Source: Isoetes taiwanensis (Eukaryota > Streptophyta > Lycopodiopsida > Isoetales > Isoetaceae). Taken from it: a stretch of 64,000 nucleotides of DNA. Shown here piece by piece: positions 44,350-55,870 of this stretch. A program made the position numbers and the translations under genes. Positions within the stretch are counted from its first letter, which is position 1. Every line of letters begins with the position of its first letter. The DNA is taken from assembly GCA_021234155.1 (NCBI GenBank), contig JAJEKV010000006.1:6297727-6361726 (forward strand), given 5' to 3'. The notes beneath the pieces were generated by a model. It was not told the DNA's origin. It saw nothing but the letters and a program-made list of their open reading frames with translations, and did not search any database.

Positions 44350-46952
44350 TCACTCTTCTTGATCACCATAGTATTTGTCGTCCATAGCTTTCATGATCGC
44401 GCTGCTCTCTGGATCGACCTCCTTGAGGTTCGGATAATTCCTAATCACATCGGCCACAAGAATGGCAAACAGGGATTCCGCCAACACAGGAACGAGATTG
44501 AAAGACAATCACCTATCTGTTTCATACTCTTCTGGTCGATAACTCTTGGCAATGATTGTATTGTGCGAGTTATGATAGCACTTGTAGGCGGAGTCGTCTA
44601 TGATCAGCGTGTTGTGTTTGTTAAAGTCCTGGTATGCTTCATAAACCCTGTCCAGCCTTTTCACCATAATAGGCTTCCCCTTTGTGATGGCTGGATCGAG
44701 GTCTGACACATGCTCGACCCTTTCGTTTCCCCAAACAAACTTGAACTTCAAAACTGGAAGGCCGAGAACACCAAGGACATTGACAATATTTTTCTTTGCC
44801 ATACAAGACCATATGGCCACTTCGAATCCCCGTTCCAGGCATCAATCAATAATCTCCTTTGCTTTAGGCCGAGGATACACGATTTTAGACCCCACTTTTG
44901 TCGGCATCTGTGAGGTGTTAAGCTCAGGGACGTCTTTATCGTGGTATACTGCAGCTAATACTCCATTGATGTCAAATATTATAAGCTTGGTGGGACCCTC
45001 TGGATCCCAATTAGAGTTTGGCTCTGACCAGATTTTCGCTTGATCGGGATCCATATGCGGGATCATTATTTTTCCAGGTCCTTTCTTGCTGCCCGCACTG
45101 TCTTGCTCTTGACTGCCTTTTTTGGATGCAGTATCCTCCTCATGAACTGAACCGCCAGCAGATCCCTGTGATATTGTCAATGATCCGGATTGGTTGCGGT
45201 CGATGTCCCCGGAATGATGAAAGACGTCAGATAGGAAATGACTTTCTCGACTCACGAGTCGAGAAAGGAAAAAGTTAAAGACTCGGAGGGTTTCTCGACT
45301 CGCGAGTCGAGAAACACTCCGAGAGCAAAGACACCTCAATCTCAGATTCTCCAGAATTTGTTCTGCAACATCCTCGTCTAAACCTTGGACATTCTCGTCT
45401 CCGTCATCTTTCTCTCTCTGGCTGTCAGGTTTGTCTTCGTCATCATCGTTCTTACTGCTTCCATTTGTCTTCCTCCCTTTGAAATGCTCATGAAGCAGGT
45501 CCAGGTATGACCGAATGGTTTCGACTATGTTCTTATTTCCAACCACGGATATTGGTTTCATTCTATACAGCATAGCCCCCTGAGAGAACAGGCCATTCAT
45601 GTACTGCTCGCATACAATATGATCTTCCTCGACCAAGCTGGTTGGACCTGTCGCACCATCAGTGCTGACTTTGTCCATCAATGGCACATCCTCCATAAAT
45701 CTGCCGCCCTTCCAGGGTTCCATCTGCTCTTGAGAAATCATGAACTTGTCGAGATAGTGGTGTTCGCTAGACCACCACTTGTCCAGGTCTGCAACCGATC
45801 TTGAAACCAAAACCAAAACTATATTGGCAAAACTTGGTGCCTTCGGTAGGCCAAGTCTACACTCATGTTCCAGGTTATATATGGAATACAAGATCTTGTT
45901 GGTGAAGTTAATATCAGCTGCCCATTGTGACCTAGCTTGTCGGTTATTGCGATTAAGCATGCAAAAGATAAGGAAACCGAAAGTATCGGCTTCGGTCATG
46001 TCCGGACATCGCCTTGTACCACGCTGCAAGAATGTCAGCTTTTTCATAAAATAGGGTGGGGTCTTCGATCATATTTATGGCAAATAGTGCCACGGGCCCA
46101 GGTGCCAGTTCCAGACCACCAAACCCCTTTTGTCCCAAGATTACCAGGAATGGAGGGGAGGTATCATCGGTCTTAAATGGGACCACCCCGAATCCAAGCT
46201 TCCTCTTCAGAATTGCCATAGCACATTCAGGGAAGGGGAGGGTTTTGACGTTACGCTTTTAGCTTGGTGTTGATGTAGGGTTGACGTAGACAGTTCAACT
46301 CCTTCATGTCTTCCTCATCAAGCGCAGCCTTCTCCTTATAATAATCAAAATCATGGCATGCATTGGAGGCAACATTGCAAAACTCTGTGATGCCTTCTTC
46401 CAACGCACGCCGTCTCTTTAGGATTGTGGCATAATCCTTTGCGTCTTGCATTTTTGAACTTCTACTTTTCCTTAACAGGATTGTTCCATCCAGGATTCTG
46501 CCCTGTAGATCAAGTGTTTCCTTGTCCGTCAGGCCCTGTATCCTTCTCATGAATTGCTTGTCGAACAACTTTGGGTCCGGGCTGGTTGGCAATTCTCCAT
46601 TGTTGTCCTTAAGCTTGCCTCTTGTCCATAGAGCCCATATCTCAGTCCATTTCTCCCAGACCGCCTCAGTGCTAAGAATGAGGTCATATTGGTCTGATAG
46701 AGATTCCCTGTCCTTTCTTGGTGTTCTCTTCTTCTTCTCATCTTCATCCTCTCCCTCATCATCTTCCTGGCCTTCCAGAATAACATATCTGCAGAGTTTC
46801 TCGAAGGTCTTCCACTTATCCGAGGGAGCCATGTTTCCTTTAGGACGCTGAGGACAACCCAATGCTTTCCACTGTTGCCGAGCGTGTATGATCTGGTCAG
46901 GATACGGGTTGCATTCAGTAAATGGAACTATGTCAGAGCATGAAAGTATATC
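44350..46952 (-). pseudogene. Gene with C-terminal FCP1/NIF-type HAD phosphatase domain
   Basis: Reading starts after a likely splice acceptor (ttttag|gatata at 46952). The 46251-46862 part is hydrophilic, with an acidic/basic run (EGQEDDEGEDEDEKKK) and helices (SSKMQDAKDYATILKRRRAL). The 45953-46219 and 44842-46047 frames continue after a frameshift near 46010-46040 and share no domain I know. The C-terminus is HAD/FCP1-like: motif I TKLIIFDINGVLA, FEVAIWSCM, KPIMVKRL and motif IV NTLIIDDSAYK. The DxN form of motif I is also found in plant-specific FCP1-like proteins. In-frame TGA codons lie at 44842-44844 and 44509-44511, after which the frame continues to a final stop at 44350. Two palindromes (45243-45266, 45291-45314) lie in frame inside the coding sequence, giving LSRLVSRE- and VSRLASRE-type octapeptides. 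The upstream exon is not identified. Confidence 0.6.
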
Positions 46953-47038
46953 CTAAAACCCGAGGGAAATAAGAAATAGGAGGATGTAGGGACTTTTTCT
47001 CACTACATGAAATAGCGAGAATACCCTTGTAGGAGGAG

Positions 47039-47760
47039 AGAACATAGAACGAGAGTCAAGGCCAGAGCGAAAGCATCGCGCATTCCCAAATCTTTGCTTT
47101 CACGCCTCTTCGAACGATGCAACTTAGGATATAAACTAAGTGACATTGCCCGAAGAGGCGGGGAAAGAAAGATTGGGAAGGCTCGATGCTTTCACTCTTC
47201 AACCATTAATCTCTAATGTTCTCTCTATTACCCTGGGGTTTCTCGACGCGCGAGTCAAGAAAGTCAGAGGAGCACAGGAAAGGAAAAGATTCAAGGGACT
47301 TTCTCGACTCGCGAGTCGAGAAAGCCCCCGCGAGTCGAGAAAGCCCCTTCGTCCTCTTCTTCCCTTTTTGCCTCTGGCTTTCTCGACTCGCGAGTCGATA
47401 ATACCCACAGGCGAGGAGAGAACATAGAAGGAGAGTGAAGGCCAGAGTGAAAGCATCGCGCATTCCCAAATCTTTGTCTTCGAACGATGCAACTTAGGAT
47501 ATAAACTAAGCGACATTGCCCGAAGAGGCGGGGAAAGAAAGATTGGGAAGGCTCGATGCTTTCACTCTTCAACCATTAATCTCTAATGTTCTCTCTATTA
47601 CCCTGGGGTTTCTCGACTCGCGAGTCAAGAAAGTCAGAGGAGCACAGGAAAGGATAAGATTGAAAGGAGTTTCCGGACTCGCGACTCGAGAAAGCCCCTT
47701 CGTCCTCTTCTTTCCATTTTGTCTCTGGCTTTCCCGACTCGCGAGTCGAGAAAGCTCCCG
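47039..47760. repeat. ~370-bp tandem duplication between the divergent genes
   Basis: gccagagcgaaagcatcgcg, gaagaggcggggaaagaaag and the following Ser/Leu-type stretch recur at an offset of about 370-380 bp (for example palindromes at 47239 and 47609). Because each copy contains palindromes, the duplication multiplied them. Confidence 0.85.
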
Positions 47761-47874
47761 CATCCTCTACTTTCCTTTACTTCTCTGGGCTTTCTCGACT
47801 CGCGAGTCGAGAAAGCCCCCGCATCCTCTGCTTTCCTGTGTTCCTCTGGCTTTCTCGACTCGCGAGTCGAGAAA
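47239..47874. promoter_or_regulatory. Array of 24-bp palindromes between divergent genes
   Basis: Copies of TTT-CTCGACTCGCGAGTCGAG-AAA start at 47239, 47300, 47379, 47609, 47670, 47730, 47791 and 47851, with an extra half-site at about 47329. The last five are spaced 61, 60, 61 and 60 bp. Linkers are related C/T-rich sequences (for example catcctctactttcctttac). The array fills the space between the minus-strand gene (exon edge 46952) and the plus-strand start at 47943, which suggests a shared promoter or protein-binding platform. No TATA box is evident. Confidence 0.75.
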
Positions 47875-47942
47875 CCCCAGTGGAACTTGGGAACTCAGAG
47901 GATGGGGGGGCTTTTTCGACTCGACATCGAGAGAGCTTGGAA

Positions 47943-48077
47943 TGGATATTTCCAGGGTGAGGGAGAAGCTGTTCAACACCAGGAACTTTACGTCCAGCGT
48001 GCTGAAGACTCTAAAGCACTCGACAGTTACTAAAGATGTAGTTCCGAAAGAAAAAACTCCAGACAGGACTGCAAGTC
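47943..48077 (+). pseudogene. 5' part of the ParB/DGQHR-like gene, cut by element 1
   Basis: The ATG at 47943 is the first after the palindrome array and opens MDISRVREKLFNTRNF ... KEKTPDRTAS. The frame then runs into the LTR of element 1 and stops at 48082. Across the element, the same frame resumes at 61973 exactly as expected if the AAGTC target duplication is counted once. The longer upstream frame from 47516 is open only because the palindromes and linkers lack stops, so I prefer the 47943 start. Confidence 0.6.
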
Positions 48078-49669
48078 TGTGACGTCCCCTACTCCTTATA
48101 CGATGCCCGCATCGTATTCGAAGGAGGAGCATTCCCCCTGGCAGCTGCCTGACAGGGGCCATCCACCTGACTCCACTCCCATGGGGGCAGAGCCAGCAAG
48201 GGAAGAGTGGATGTGTCATTCATCCGTCTTCCATCGGATCGACCTATCTGCGGAAGCGTAACAAACAAACGTGAGCACAACTAATAATATACAACACAAT
48301 CACCATAACCATAGCAACATCACAGAGTCAGCAATACCTTCATAACAATAATACAAAGGAAAGATCCTACCCGGGCTCGGACTCAAGGGGATGACCGGAT
48401 GGCTAGGCCTCGAGTTCATTGCGTGATAATTCATGGCAATGGATTTGGTGGCATAGAACATGGCTTAGGGTAGTCCCTCCATCCCCCCCCTCCAGGTGCA
48501 CACTTTGCGAGTAGGCTGAAAAGTGTTGGGACTTGGGCCGTAGCCCGCCGGGTGAATAGAGAGGGGCTACTACCGCCGGGTTGCATCTCCCCAACCCCGA
48601 TGAGAGGGGAAGAGAGCTGCCTCTCCTCGGAGAGGTATCCATGCTCATCGCAGCGGCTAGAGGGCCTTTGCCCTTATTCGACTTGAACTCTTTGGAAGGT
48701 CATATCCACCACCCCACTAGTGTCGAGCTCATGCCTTGCCCACACGCAGTGACAAGCCATTAAGCCTAGCCAGCCAAAGACCCCGATAGGCTTTACTACC
48801 GAGGGGTCAGTCGCTGATGAGACAAGTTCCTCCTTATCAACTGGCCTTGCCCCTTCACCCACACCCGGGTGGGCTCCACGTGCGCCGGGCCGCAATTATG
48901 TGGGAACTAAGGTGCTATGCTAGGAGCATCTTCTACACAGCCTTTAGGTCTCTACCCCCCTTCCCACAACAAGGAGATCACAGAGTGGAATACATGCAAT
49001 ATCACAGAACAGAGATAGAGAATCATATCAATCTATCTACTTAACATCCAATGTTAGGTTCATTCGTTAGAGTCTCAGATCTAGGGATCTACAAGGCTTC
49101 CAGAGATGATCTAACATACGAAACCGGCATATTGCCATGGCTAAAGACGGTTTTGCACAACAGAACAACTAGATACCTGCTCCTTGGCTTGCTCCCCGAT
49201 CCTCGAAGCGTCCATGCTCCTGATCTTGCCGAAGACAGCTGCTACTCAGCAACCTGTTGTGCAAATCCGACTTTTCGGAGCCTGGCAATGCGATTTCGAG
49301 CCTTACCTTGGCCGAATTGGCCCAGGAAAGCCCTAAATGCGAAAGAGGAAAGGAAGCTCTAGAAAACCCTAATTGGCAAAGTGAAAGGAGAGCTAGGGTC
49401 TAGGGTTTTAGCCCTTATATAGACCCTATCTAGGTTAGGGCATCCACATGGGCAAATGGCTTTAAGCCATTTGGAAATGGATGAACAAGGAACCTTTTGT
49501 TGTGTATGTTTAATTACATACCCAACATCCAAGGTTGCCCCCTAGGTGCAACCTTTAGCTCCTAGGTGCAACGTTGTCCTACTCTCAAGTACATGTCACT
49601 TGTGACATGTACGTGTGACGTGGCAGTATAATATACGTATTGGGGCGTATATTATGCTGGAACATCACA
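48078..49669 (-). repeat. 3' LTR of element 1
   Basis: A 1592-bp LTR from TGTGACGTCC to AACATCACA. On the minus strand a good TATA box (CTATATAAGG, about 49412-49422) is followed by telobox-like AAACCCTA motifs (in aaaaccctaatt and tagggtttta near 49370-49410). The left 900 bp are GC-rich and differ from the other LTR by small indels; the right 700 bp are nearly identical. Confidence 0.92.
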
Positions 49670-49682
49670 TTCTCCCCACCTT
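49670..49682 (-). other. Polypurine tract of element 1
   Basis: The minus strand reads AAGGTGGGGAGAA directly before the 3' LTR start TGTGATG. Confidence 0.9.
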
Positions 49683-50611
49683 GACTTGATGCTGTCCTCA
49701 GCATCACGCGTCTCCCCACCTTGGGTACCTGCATATCCTGCAATTACAACACTTACATATCCATATTATATTAATCACCCCAGGTAATATTTATAGTTTA
49801 CTGTAATTGTACTATGGTGAGAGGCTCTTCCGTCCTCTACTTCATAATCGACTATAAACAAAATTAACATCAATTATAGCTTTAAGGTTTTAACTAAAAC
49901 TTCTAAATTAAGCCTCCTCACAACACATTATGGCAAAACTATGCGTTGTGAGATCTTGTAGCGCTACCCTCCTGCCGCTCGGTCCTTCTAGTTGCCTGCA
50001 GGATGTACGCTACGTTAGTACATATTTAATTATTATTATAAGGGTTGGTTGTAAGGGAACCACCCATTAAAGACAATTATATGGATGCAAGGCATATCTC
50101 TTCGGCATAGGAAGATTATGTTTCTCCCATCGGCGAAGAGACAGTAGCCCTATTATGCCTATATGCCGCTCATGCCTACACTGTAGTTGCCTAGCGTGGG
50201 ACTTGGGTCCTTCAGGTATATGGGGGCGTGAAGGGCCTCCCCCGTAGGCATTGACTAGAGGTGCTTTTCCTATCAATGCATACCGAATGACCTCTTTTCT
50301 CTCGAGGTCATCTACTTCCGTGGGACAGAAGTAGACTTCTAACCTACCTTCCACTCAAACAAGTTTAAACGCGGTCATGCCTACATTGACATTACACCAC
50401 GCCCTAGAGAGCACCGTAGTGGTCTCATCATCGTAGAATAACGATGCAACCCATGCCTAGCATAGGCTGCATGCGTAGATTAGCCTTAGCTACACATGCT
50501 TAAATCCAAACCCAAATCGACATGCCTGAGCCGATTTCTTGGTTGTTGATGTCGACTACTTCGGTGACGAGCCGACCCTTGCATTGCTCCATAAACTCGG
50601 AATCTTGTTTC
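49683..50611. other. 3' non-coding region of element 1
   Basis: This ~930-bp stretch lies between the end of the chromodomain frame and the polypurine tract. A 95-codon minus frame (50067-50354) has no recognised domain. Confidence 0.5.
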
Positions 50612-51001
50612 TTAAGATCGACTCAAGTACCCGCGTGAAGCGTCTTCCACTGGTAAGTGCTTCCACTTCACAAGGTATTGGAGGAATTTTGACCTTCTTG
50701 TCTTCTTATAAGATCTATTAAGAAGGACTTCCGGAACGATTTCAATATGCTCGTCCGTCATTTCTAAAAACTCATTTGTCTCCAATATTTCCTCGGGGTT
50801 TGGGGTGTGCCTCTTTAGCAAACTTACGTGGAAAACCTTATGTATCTTAAGATGTGCTGGCAAGTCCAACTTGTAGGATTGGTTACCTACTCTCTTCTCT
50901 ATTCTGAAGGGTCCAGCCCATCTTGGAGCAAGCTTCTTGCAATTGCCGATGCGGAGCTTGGCCTGCTTGACTTTGATCTTCAACCACACTTTGTCTCCCA
51001 C
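50612..51001 (-). CDS. Integrase tail and chromodomain (element 1)
   Basis: This 129-codon frame begins in the integrase C-terminal domain (GDKVWLKIKVKQAKLR, LAPRWAGPFRIEKRV, HKVFHVSLLKRH). It ends with a chromodomain, EIVPEVLLNRSYKKTRR and FLQYLVKWKHLPVEDAS. The C-terminus reads RGYLSRS where the family usually has WE followed by a hydrophobic residue, so a late frameshift or substitution is likely. Together with the H3-like gene, this places an H3-tail reader module and an H3 tail in one element. Confidence 0.8.
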   Translation of the reverse strand: MGDKVWLKIKVKQAKLRIGNCKKLAPRWAGPFRIEKRVGNQSYKLDLPAHLKIHKVFHVSLLKRHTPNPEEILETNEFLEMTDEHIEIVPEVLLNRSYKKTRRSKFLQYLVKWKHLPVEDASRGYLSRS

Positions 51002-51198
51002 TTCAAATTCTCTTACCGTCCCTATGTTTGCGGCGATGCTTTTCTACGCTTCTTCTTCTTTGCAAGGAGATATCCTCTCACTTCCTCCACCAAGTCTTGC
51101 ATTTTAAAGCATCTGGCGGGAGACTTCCACCTTGGACACGGGGTTGTGCCAAGTATCAGGGGGTAAGACACCGATACCGTAATTAATCATAAAAGGAC

Positions 51199-51804
51199 TC
51201 ATCTGCGATGACTCACGCTGTCTTTGTTGTAGGCAAACTCTACTAGGTAGATGAAATCATCCCACTTGGATTGCTTGTTCCATACATAGCTTCTTAACAT
51301 ATCTTGATGATCCCTGTTTGTCCTCCGGTCGACCATCCGTTTTGGGGATGATATGCCGTGCTCATCCAAAAGCTTCGTCTGGATGGTGGTGAATAGGTCC
51401 CCGCCAAAAGGCACTCATAAACTTGAGTCTCTATCCGAGATTATCTCCCTTGGCATGCCATGGAGCCTAAAAATCTCCTTAACAAATAGGTTGGCCGTGG
51501 TGTCTAACGTCGACCATTATCCGTTGTCTGCCGCGGCACAAAGTGTGCCATCTTTGACAACTTATCTACTACCACCATCAAGGCATCTTTGCCCCTTGCT
51601 GTTCTTGGGAGTCCCTGTAATAAAATCCATACTTATTACCTCCCACTTAGCATTTGGCACGGGCAATGGTTCCAAGGCACCTAGGATCCGGAGCTGTTCC
51701 GCCTTTGTCGGCTGGCATATCTGGCACTCTCTAATATATCTTGCTATTTCCTTCTTCATGCCGGGCCAATAATAACTGCTTCTAATCTTGAAATATGTCT
51801 TCAT
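51199..51804 (-). pseudogene. Integrase core remnants (element 1)
   Basis: The 51562-51804 frame gives YYWPGMKKEIARYIRECQIC and [20 protein letters not shown], the zinc-binding end and the first catalytic Asp. The 51199-51414 frame gives the later core: MLRSYVWNKQSKWDDFIYLV followed by EFAYN. The middle, with the second Asp and catalytic Glu, is shifted. Confidence 0.75.
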
Positions 51805-51858
51805 GAACGTGCATGCCTCGCTATGGGACTATTGTGTGTATCATTCAAAATAAGCTTT

Positions 51859-52652
51859 CTAACCTATAAGATTTTGGTACACACAATTTGTTTTATAATA
51901 TAGCAAGTTTCCTTCCTTCTTGTAGTGCCTGAACATCTCCCTTTCCTTGTCGGTCCTGGCCTCTTTGGAAAGGCTCGCCCAAACTTCCTTGAAGTCGAGG
52001 TCCGTCGGCAATGTTTCCTCAATCTTCTTGCCAAACTCACTTACAAGTGTTGATATGGCGTTACAATGAATTCTGGTTGCCAATGGCTTCCTGGAAAGGG
52101 CATCCGCAACCACATTGAGCTTCCCTGGCTTATAACTTATCTCAAAGTCATATTCTTCCAAGAATTCCATCCATCTCCTTTGCCTCAAATTAAGGAGCGG
52201 CTGCGTAAATATATATTGGAGGCTTTGATGATCCGTGTCTAACTGGAATTTTCTTCCCAATAAATAATGCCTCCAAATTCTTAAAGCCCTTACTATAGCC
52301 AGGAGCTCCTGATCATGCGTTGGGTAGCGCTGTTCGGTGTCGTTCAACTTCTTGGAATCATAGGCCACTACTCTTTCCTCCGCATGAGGATTTTTGGCGT
52401 CGCTATCCCCGCTAGCATCTGTTGCTTTCTGAGCTTATCTTTGGTCGGATCTGACAAGACCAATACTGGCGCCGTCGTCAAAGCTTCCTTCAGTGTCTCA
52501 AATGCTTTCTGGGCCTTGTTTTGCCAATGGGCTGCCCAATCTTTTATCTTCCCACCTTTTGTGAGATCCGTTAATGGCGCTGCTACCTTGGCAAAATTCT
52601 TCACAAATCTTCTATAATAGCCTGCTAGCCCTAGGAAGCTCCTCGACTTCAT
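51859..52652 (-). CDS. RT connection and RNase H (element 1), two frames
   Basis: Frame 52368-52652 has SFLGLAGYYRRFVKNFAKVA; frame 51859-52368 has AYDSKKLNDTEQRYPTHDQE, LLAIVRALRIWRHYLLG, TDHQSLQYIF and NVVADALSRK. A break at about 52368-52390 separates them and removes part of the first RNase H motif. Confidence 0.8.
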
Positions 52653-52811
52653 GCGTATTCTTTGGTGCGGCCAGCCGATCCCGGCTTCTATCTTGAAGTG
52701 GCGGTGCGTGGAAATGCCTTACCAGCGTGATCCGTGCCCCAAGTACTCCACTCTTTTCGGATTCGCGGTGGCACCCGATAACCATGAAAGAGTTGATGCC
52801 TTCTTAACTTT

Positions 52812-53316
52812 TCAAGCACCTTCCTCAAGTGTTGGGCGTGCTCCTCCACGGACTTCTTTGTAAACCAAGATATCGTCGAAGAAGACTATGATGAAGGAAT
52901 CTAGAAATTCGCGGAAGGCGTCGTTCATTAACCTCATGAATGTTCTTTGGTGCATTAGACAATCCAAAGGGCATAGCTGTGAACTCATAGTGCCCATATC
53001 TTGTCTGAGCATTTGTCTTATGAATGTCTTCCTCCTTGATCCTAATCGGTGATATCCCGATCCGAGATCTATTTTGGAGAAGATCTTTGCTCCTCCTGAA
53101 TCGATCCATTAAGTCATCTGACCTAGGCAAGGCATACTTATTTTTGATGGTGTGCTTATTTAACTGGCGGTAATCAATGCACATCCTAAGGCTCCCATCC
53201 TTCTTCTTCACAAAGAGAATAGGGGCTCCGAACGGGGAGACACTAGGTCTTATGAACCCTAGGTCTAGCAATTCTTGCAACTGCTTCTTTAACTCTGTCA
53301 ACTCCTCGGTTGACAT
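52812..53316 (-). CDS. Reverse transcriptase (element 1), frameshifted
   Basis: The 52825-53316 frame starts [20 protein letters not shown] and carries [20 protein letters not shown] and [20 protein letters not shown]. The palm continues in the overlapping frame 52812-53012 with the active site [11 protein letters not shown]. The LDL segment is damaged (reads [14 protein letters not shown]). At least two shifts are needed for a full RT. Confidence 0.8.
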
Positions 53317-53391
53317 CCTATAAGGTGCCTTGCTTGTAGGCTTCGTCCCAGGTTCAAGTGCTATTTCACACTCGACTCCTCTATAGCATTA

Positions 53392-53936
53392 GAGGTAATT
53401 TGAGATCTCCTTTTGTCCCCATAAGAATCCTCCAATAGAATGAGTACTCTACATCAAACTGCAATTAATGCAGCATTAACAACTTCATTGCTGTCATTTT
53501 TTCCTCATAACTTTTGATCTACTCATGAAAATGCTGCGGCGTTTGTTGCATTAGATGCAGAATGAAAAGATCTTTCAAGTGATATATGGTTATGATGTAT
53601 TTCAATACAAGCCATATGTGTTAACCTTAAAAAATATGGTTTTTTGCTCTTTTCTTATATATTTACATCCCAAAAGATATAACAATGGGTTGTCATTAGA
53701 AAGATCTTGAGGAGACGAATCCATTGCCACAAATAGTGTTCGAATCAGAGTTTCTGATCAAAAGTTATAGTAGAAAAATGACACTGCAAAAGTTAGTTAG
53801 AACTGCATTAATTACTGCTGCCACATAATACTGGAATAAAATACACTGGAGCTCTTCTCTTATTGGACAGTTTAAAAAGCTGATGTGGCTTTTTAAGCAT
53901 CCCTTAATGGGACAAAATGAGATCTCAAATTACCTC
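53392..53936. mobile_element. 545-bp MITE inside pol of element 1
   Basis: The ends GAGGTAATTTGAGATCTC and its inverted complement near 53919-53936 form ~33-bp imperfect TIRs, each bordered by TA. Protease lies on one side and RT on the other, so the MITE interrupts the polyprotein. Its internal sequence is AT-rich and non-coding. TA borders suggest the Tc1/mariner (Stowaway-like) class. Confidence 0.75.
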
Positions 53937-54376
53937 TAATGGGGCGGAAGCTGCTTAATCTCATCAGGGAACAAGTCGTGAAATTCCTCGATCAACTTTG
54001 CTATTGGCCTGGGAAGCTTGCTAGATTCTTTGATCTCTTTATTTCTCTCCGGCTCCTGATCTTGGAGCTCAAGCTTAAGGAGATAGGCCACCTGCTGCTT
54101 TCTTATGCACTTAAGCAATTTTTCACTACTCATGCATTGCATGATTGGGGTTACTTCTTTACCTGTGATTTCGATGACTTTGCCCTCTGGCGTTGTTAAG
54201 GTCACCTTACGTTTCCCACAATCGATGATTGCTCCTGCTGGTCCAAGATATTCCATTCCAATAATGAGATCATACTTGCCTATATTCATGACTTCCGCTC
54301 CCAATGCAACATTAACACCTGGCAAGTCTACATTGAAGTTTATTCTCTTCCTTCTTTGTATGCCTAATTGCTCCAT
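53937..54376 (-). CDS. Protease C-terminal half and linker (element 1)
   Basis: The frame has NVALGAEVMNIGKYDLIIGM and EYLGPAGAIIDCGKRKVTLT, the second half of a gypsy protease. It then has the linker to RT with LPRPIAKLIEEFHDLFPDEI. The catalytic D(S/T)G lies upstream in another frame, near 54450-54500, and is not clearly readable. Confidence 0.75.
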
Positions 54377-55870
54377 TGGCTAACACCAGCGGCACGGGCT
54401 TGGACTTTACGGCTTTAACTTCAACATGCTTACCATCCTAGGGGATGCAAAATTATATTTGCTTTCGAGTCTATCAATACTATAAAGGATTTCTCTTGGG
54501 CTTTTCCCGGTCGTTGAGATTACCTTATGACTTTTCTCGCATTCCCTGTATCAATAGCTGCAAAGATGTGACACTCACCATGGATGTAATCCGTGCTTCG
54601 TTGTCGTCTGCGTCCGACGGTGTCTCCCATCCCAGCTACGCCAATGCCGCATTCATAATCGGGGGCAATTGTTGGTCCTATGCCACGCTGGAAGCATCTC
54701 GAAACACAACCTTCTTCTCTATACATTCTGCTTCTTCTCCTTGGGAATGGACTGCAAAAATTGCCTCACCGCTTGGGGAGTAGTTAGACTTGGCTCCTTG
54801 CTCCTTGAAGCTTACTGTTTCTTTTCACCTTGCCACTACTTGTGTTGCCTTGCTTCCCATAATTTGAATTGTCTTGCGTCTTGCTAGCTCTTGGGCTTGC
54901 CGCCCTTGGGCTATAGCCCCCGTGCTCTTCCCTTATCCACGGAAATATTCTTTGTCTTGATGCGCTCTTGTGGACCTGTTCCTTGCAAACTTATGGCCTT
55001 TGCTTACGCCTCTCGACCACGGACTTGGGTTTATTGCCCTTACAAACTGCGGATCTCATCGTTCAAGCCTTCAATATAGCCTTCCACCGCATGCTTTTCA
55101 CTCAACTTTGGCACATAAAGCCTTAGTCTCATGAATTCCTCCGTGTATTTTACGGACTGATTTGTTCTTACTGTTGCAGCCTATAGAATCTGGCGCATCA
55201 TGTTGCACTTATGTTCTCTTGGTACATAATGATGTTTGAACGCCTTGGCGAACTTCACGAATTTGCAAGCATCCTGCTCAGCCCATGTGCTTTGGCATAC
55301 CCTTCCACCAAATTCGGCTGCACCCTTGAGGTTTCTTTGTTGCTACCCGCCTTTGTCTTTATCTTTCATGCCATAGGCGTTGCCATACTCACTCATCTCA
55401 TCCAGCCATGCCTCTGCTTCCATTCGGATCTGGTTTCCCTGAAAACTGCTCTAACTTCGGCTTTCCACACATTACTAAGGGCGGAGTCAACTTTCTTCGA
55501 TAATCGGTCGTGATCGTCCCAATCGCGGTTTGGATCTGCCGGGCGACCTCGTGCCTCTTCTTCACCGCTCTTAGATGCCAGTGCGTATCCGAATTTTGGA
55601 GCTTGAGGATCGAGCTGGAGATCTTCTCCCTGCTTCTCTTCCTTCGTTGCCTTTGTTCGCCCGGTGGCGTTTCCGGCAAGGGCACATTCAGTCTGTCCTC
55701 CTATTGCTGCGCCTGCCCGCTAGCAATGCCCTTATGTCGTGGATGTCGGATCTGATTTGGAATAGCTCCTCCTCGGTGTTACCGCTTGAATTCAGGCGCC
55801 AAATTCCTCTATTTGGAGGCGCCTTGGCGGGAATGCGTTCTTGTTCTCATTTGCTGTGTGTTCATCAAGG
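54377..55870 (-). pseudogene. Gag (element 1), broken
   Basis: The N-terminal part reads ELFQIRSDIHDIRALLAG, and frame 55398-55685 ends KLEQFSGKPDPNGSRGMAG. The capsid core is visible as FAKAFKHHYVPREHKCNMMR and YTEEFMRLRLYVPKLSEKHA followed by VEGYIEGLNDEIR. A cysteine-containing segment at 54520-54726 may be the decayed zinc knuckle. Several stops interrupt the frame. Confidence 0.7.

Noticed and set aside
44509-44844. Selenocysteine or reassigned TGA codons
   Set aside because: No SECIS-like element was seen, and CGA-to-TGA decay in methylated DNA explains the pattern more simply.
47609-47874. CRISPR-like array (24-bp palindromic repeats, 36-37-bp spacers)
   Set aside because: The setting is a eukaryotic nuclear genome, no cas genes are present, the spacers are related to one another, and identical palindromes occur singly elsewhere in the locus.
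47140-47942. Longer coding start for the ParB-like gene (from 47140 or 47516)
   Set aside because: The extra frame is open only because palindromes and linkers lack stops, and it is duplicated; 47943 gives a more protein-like start.
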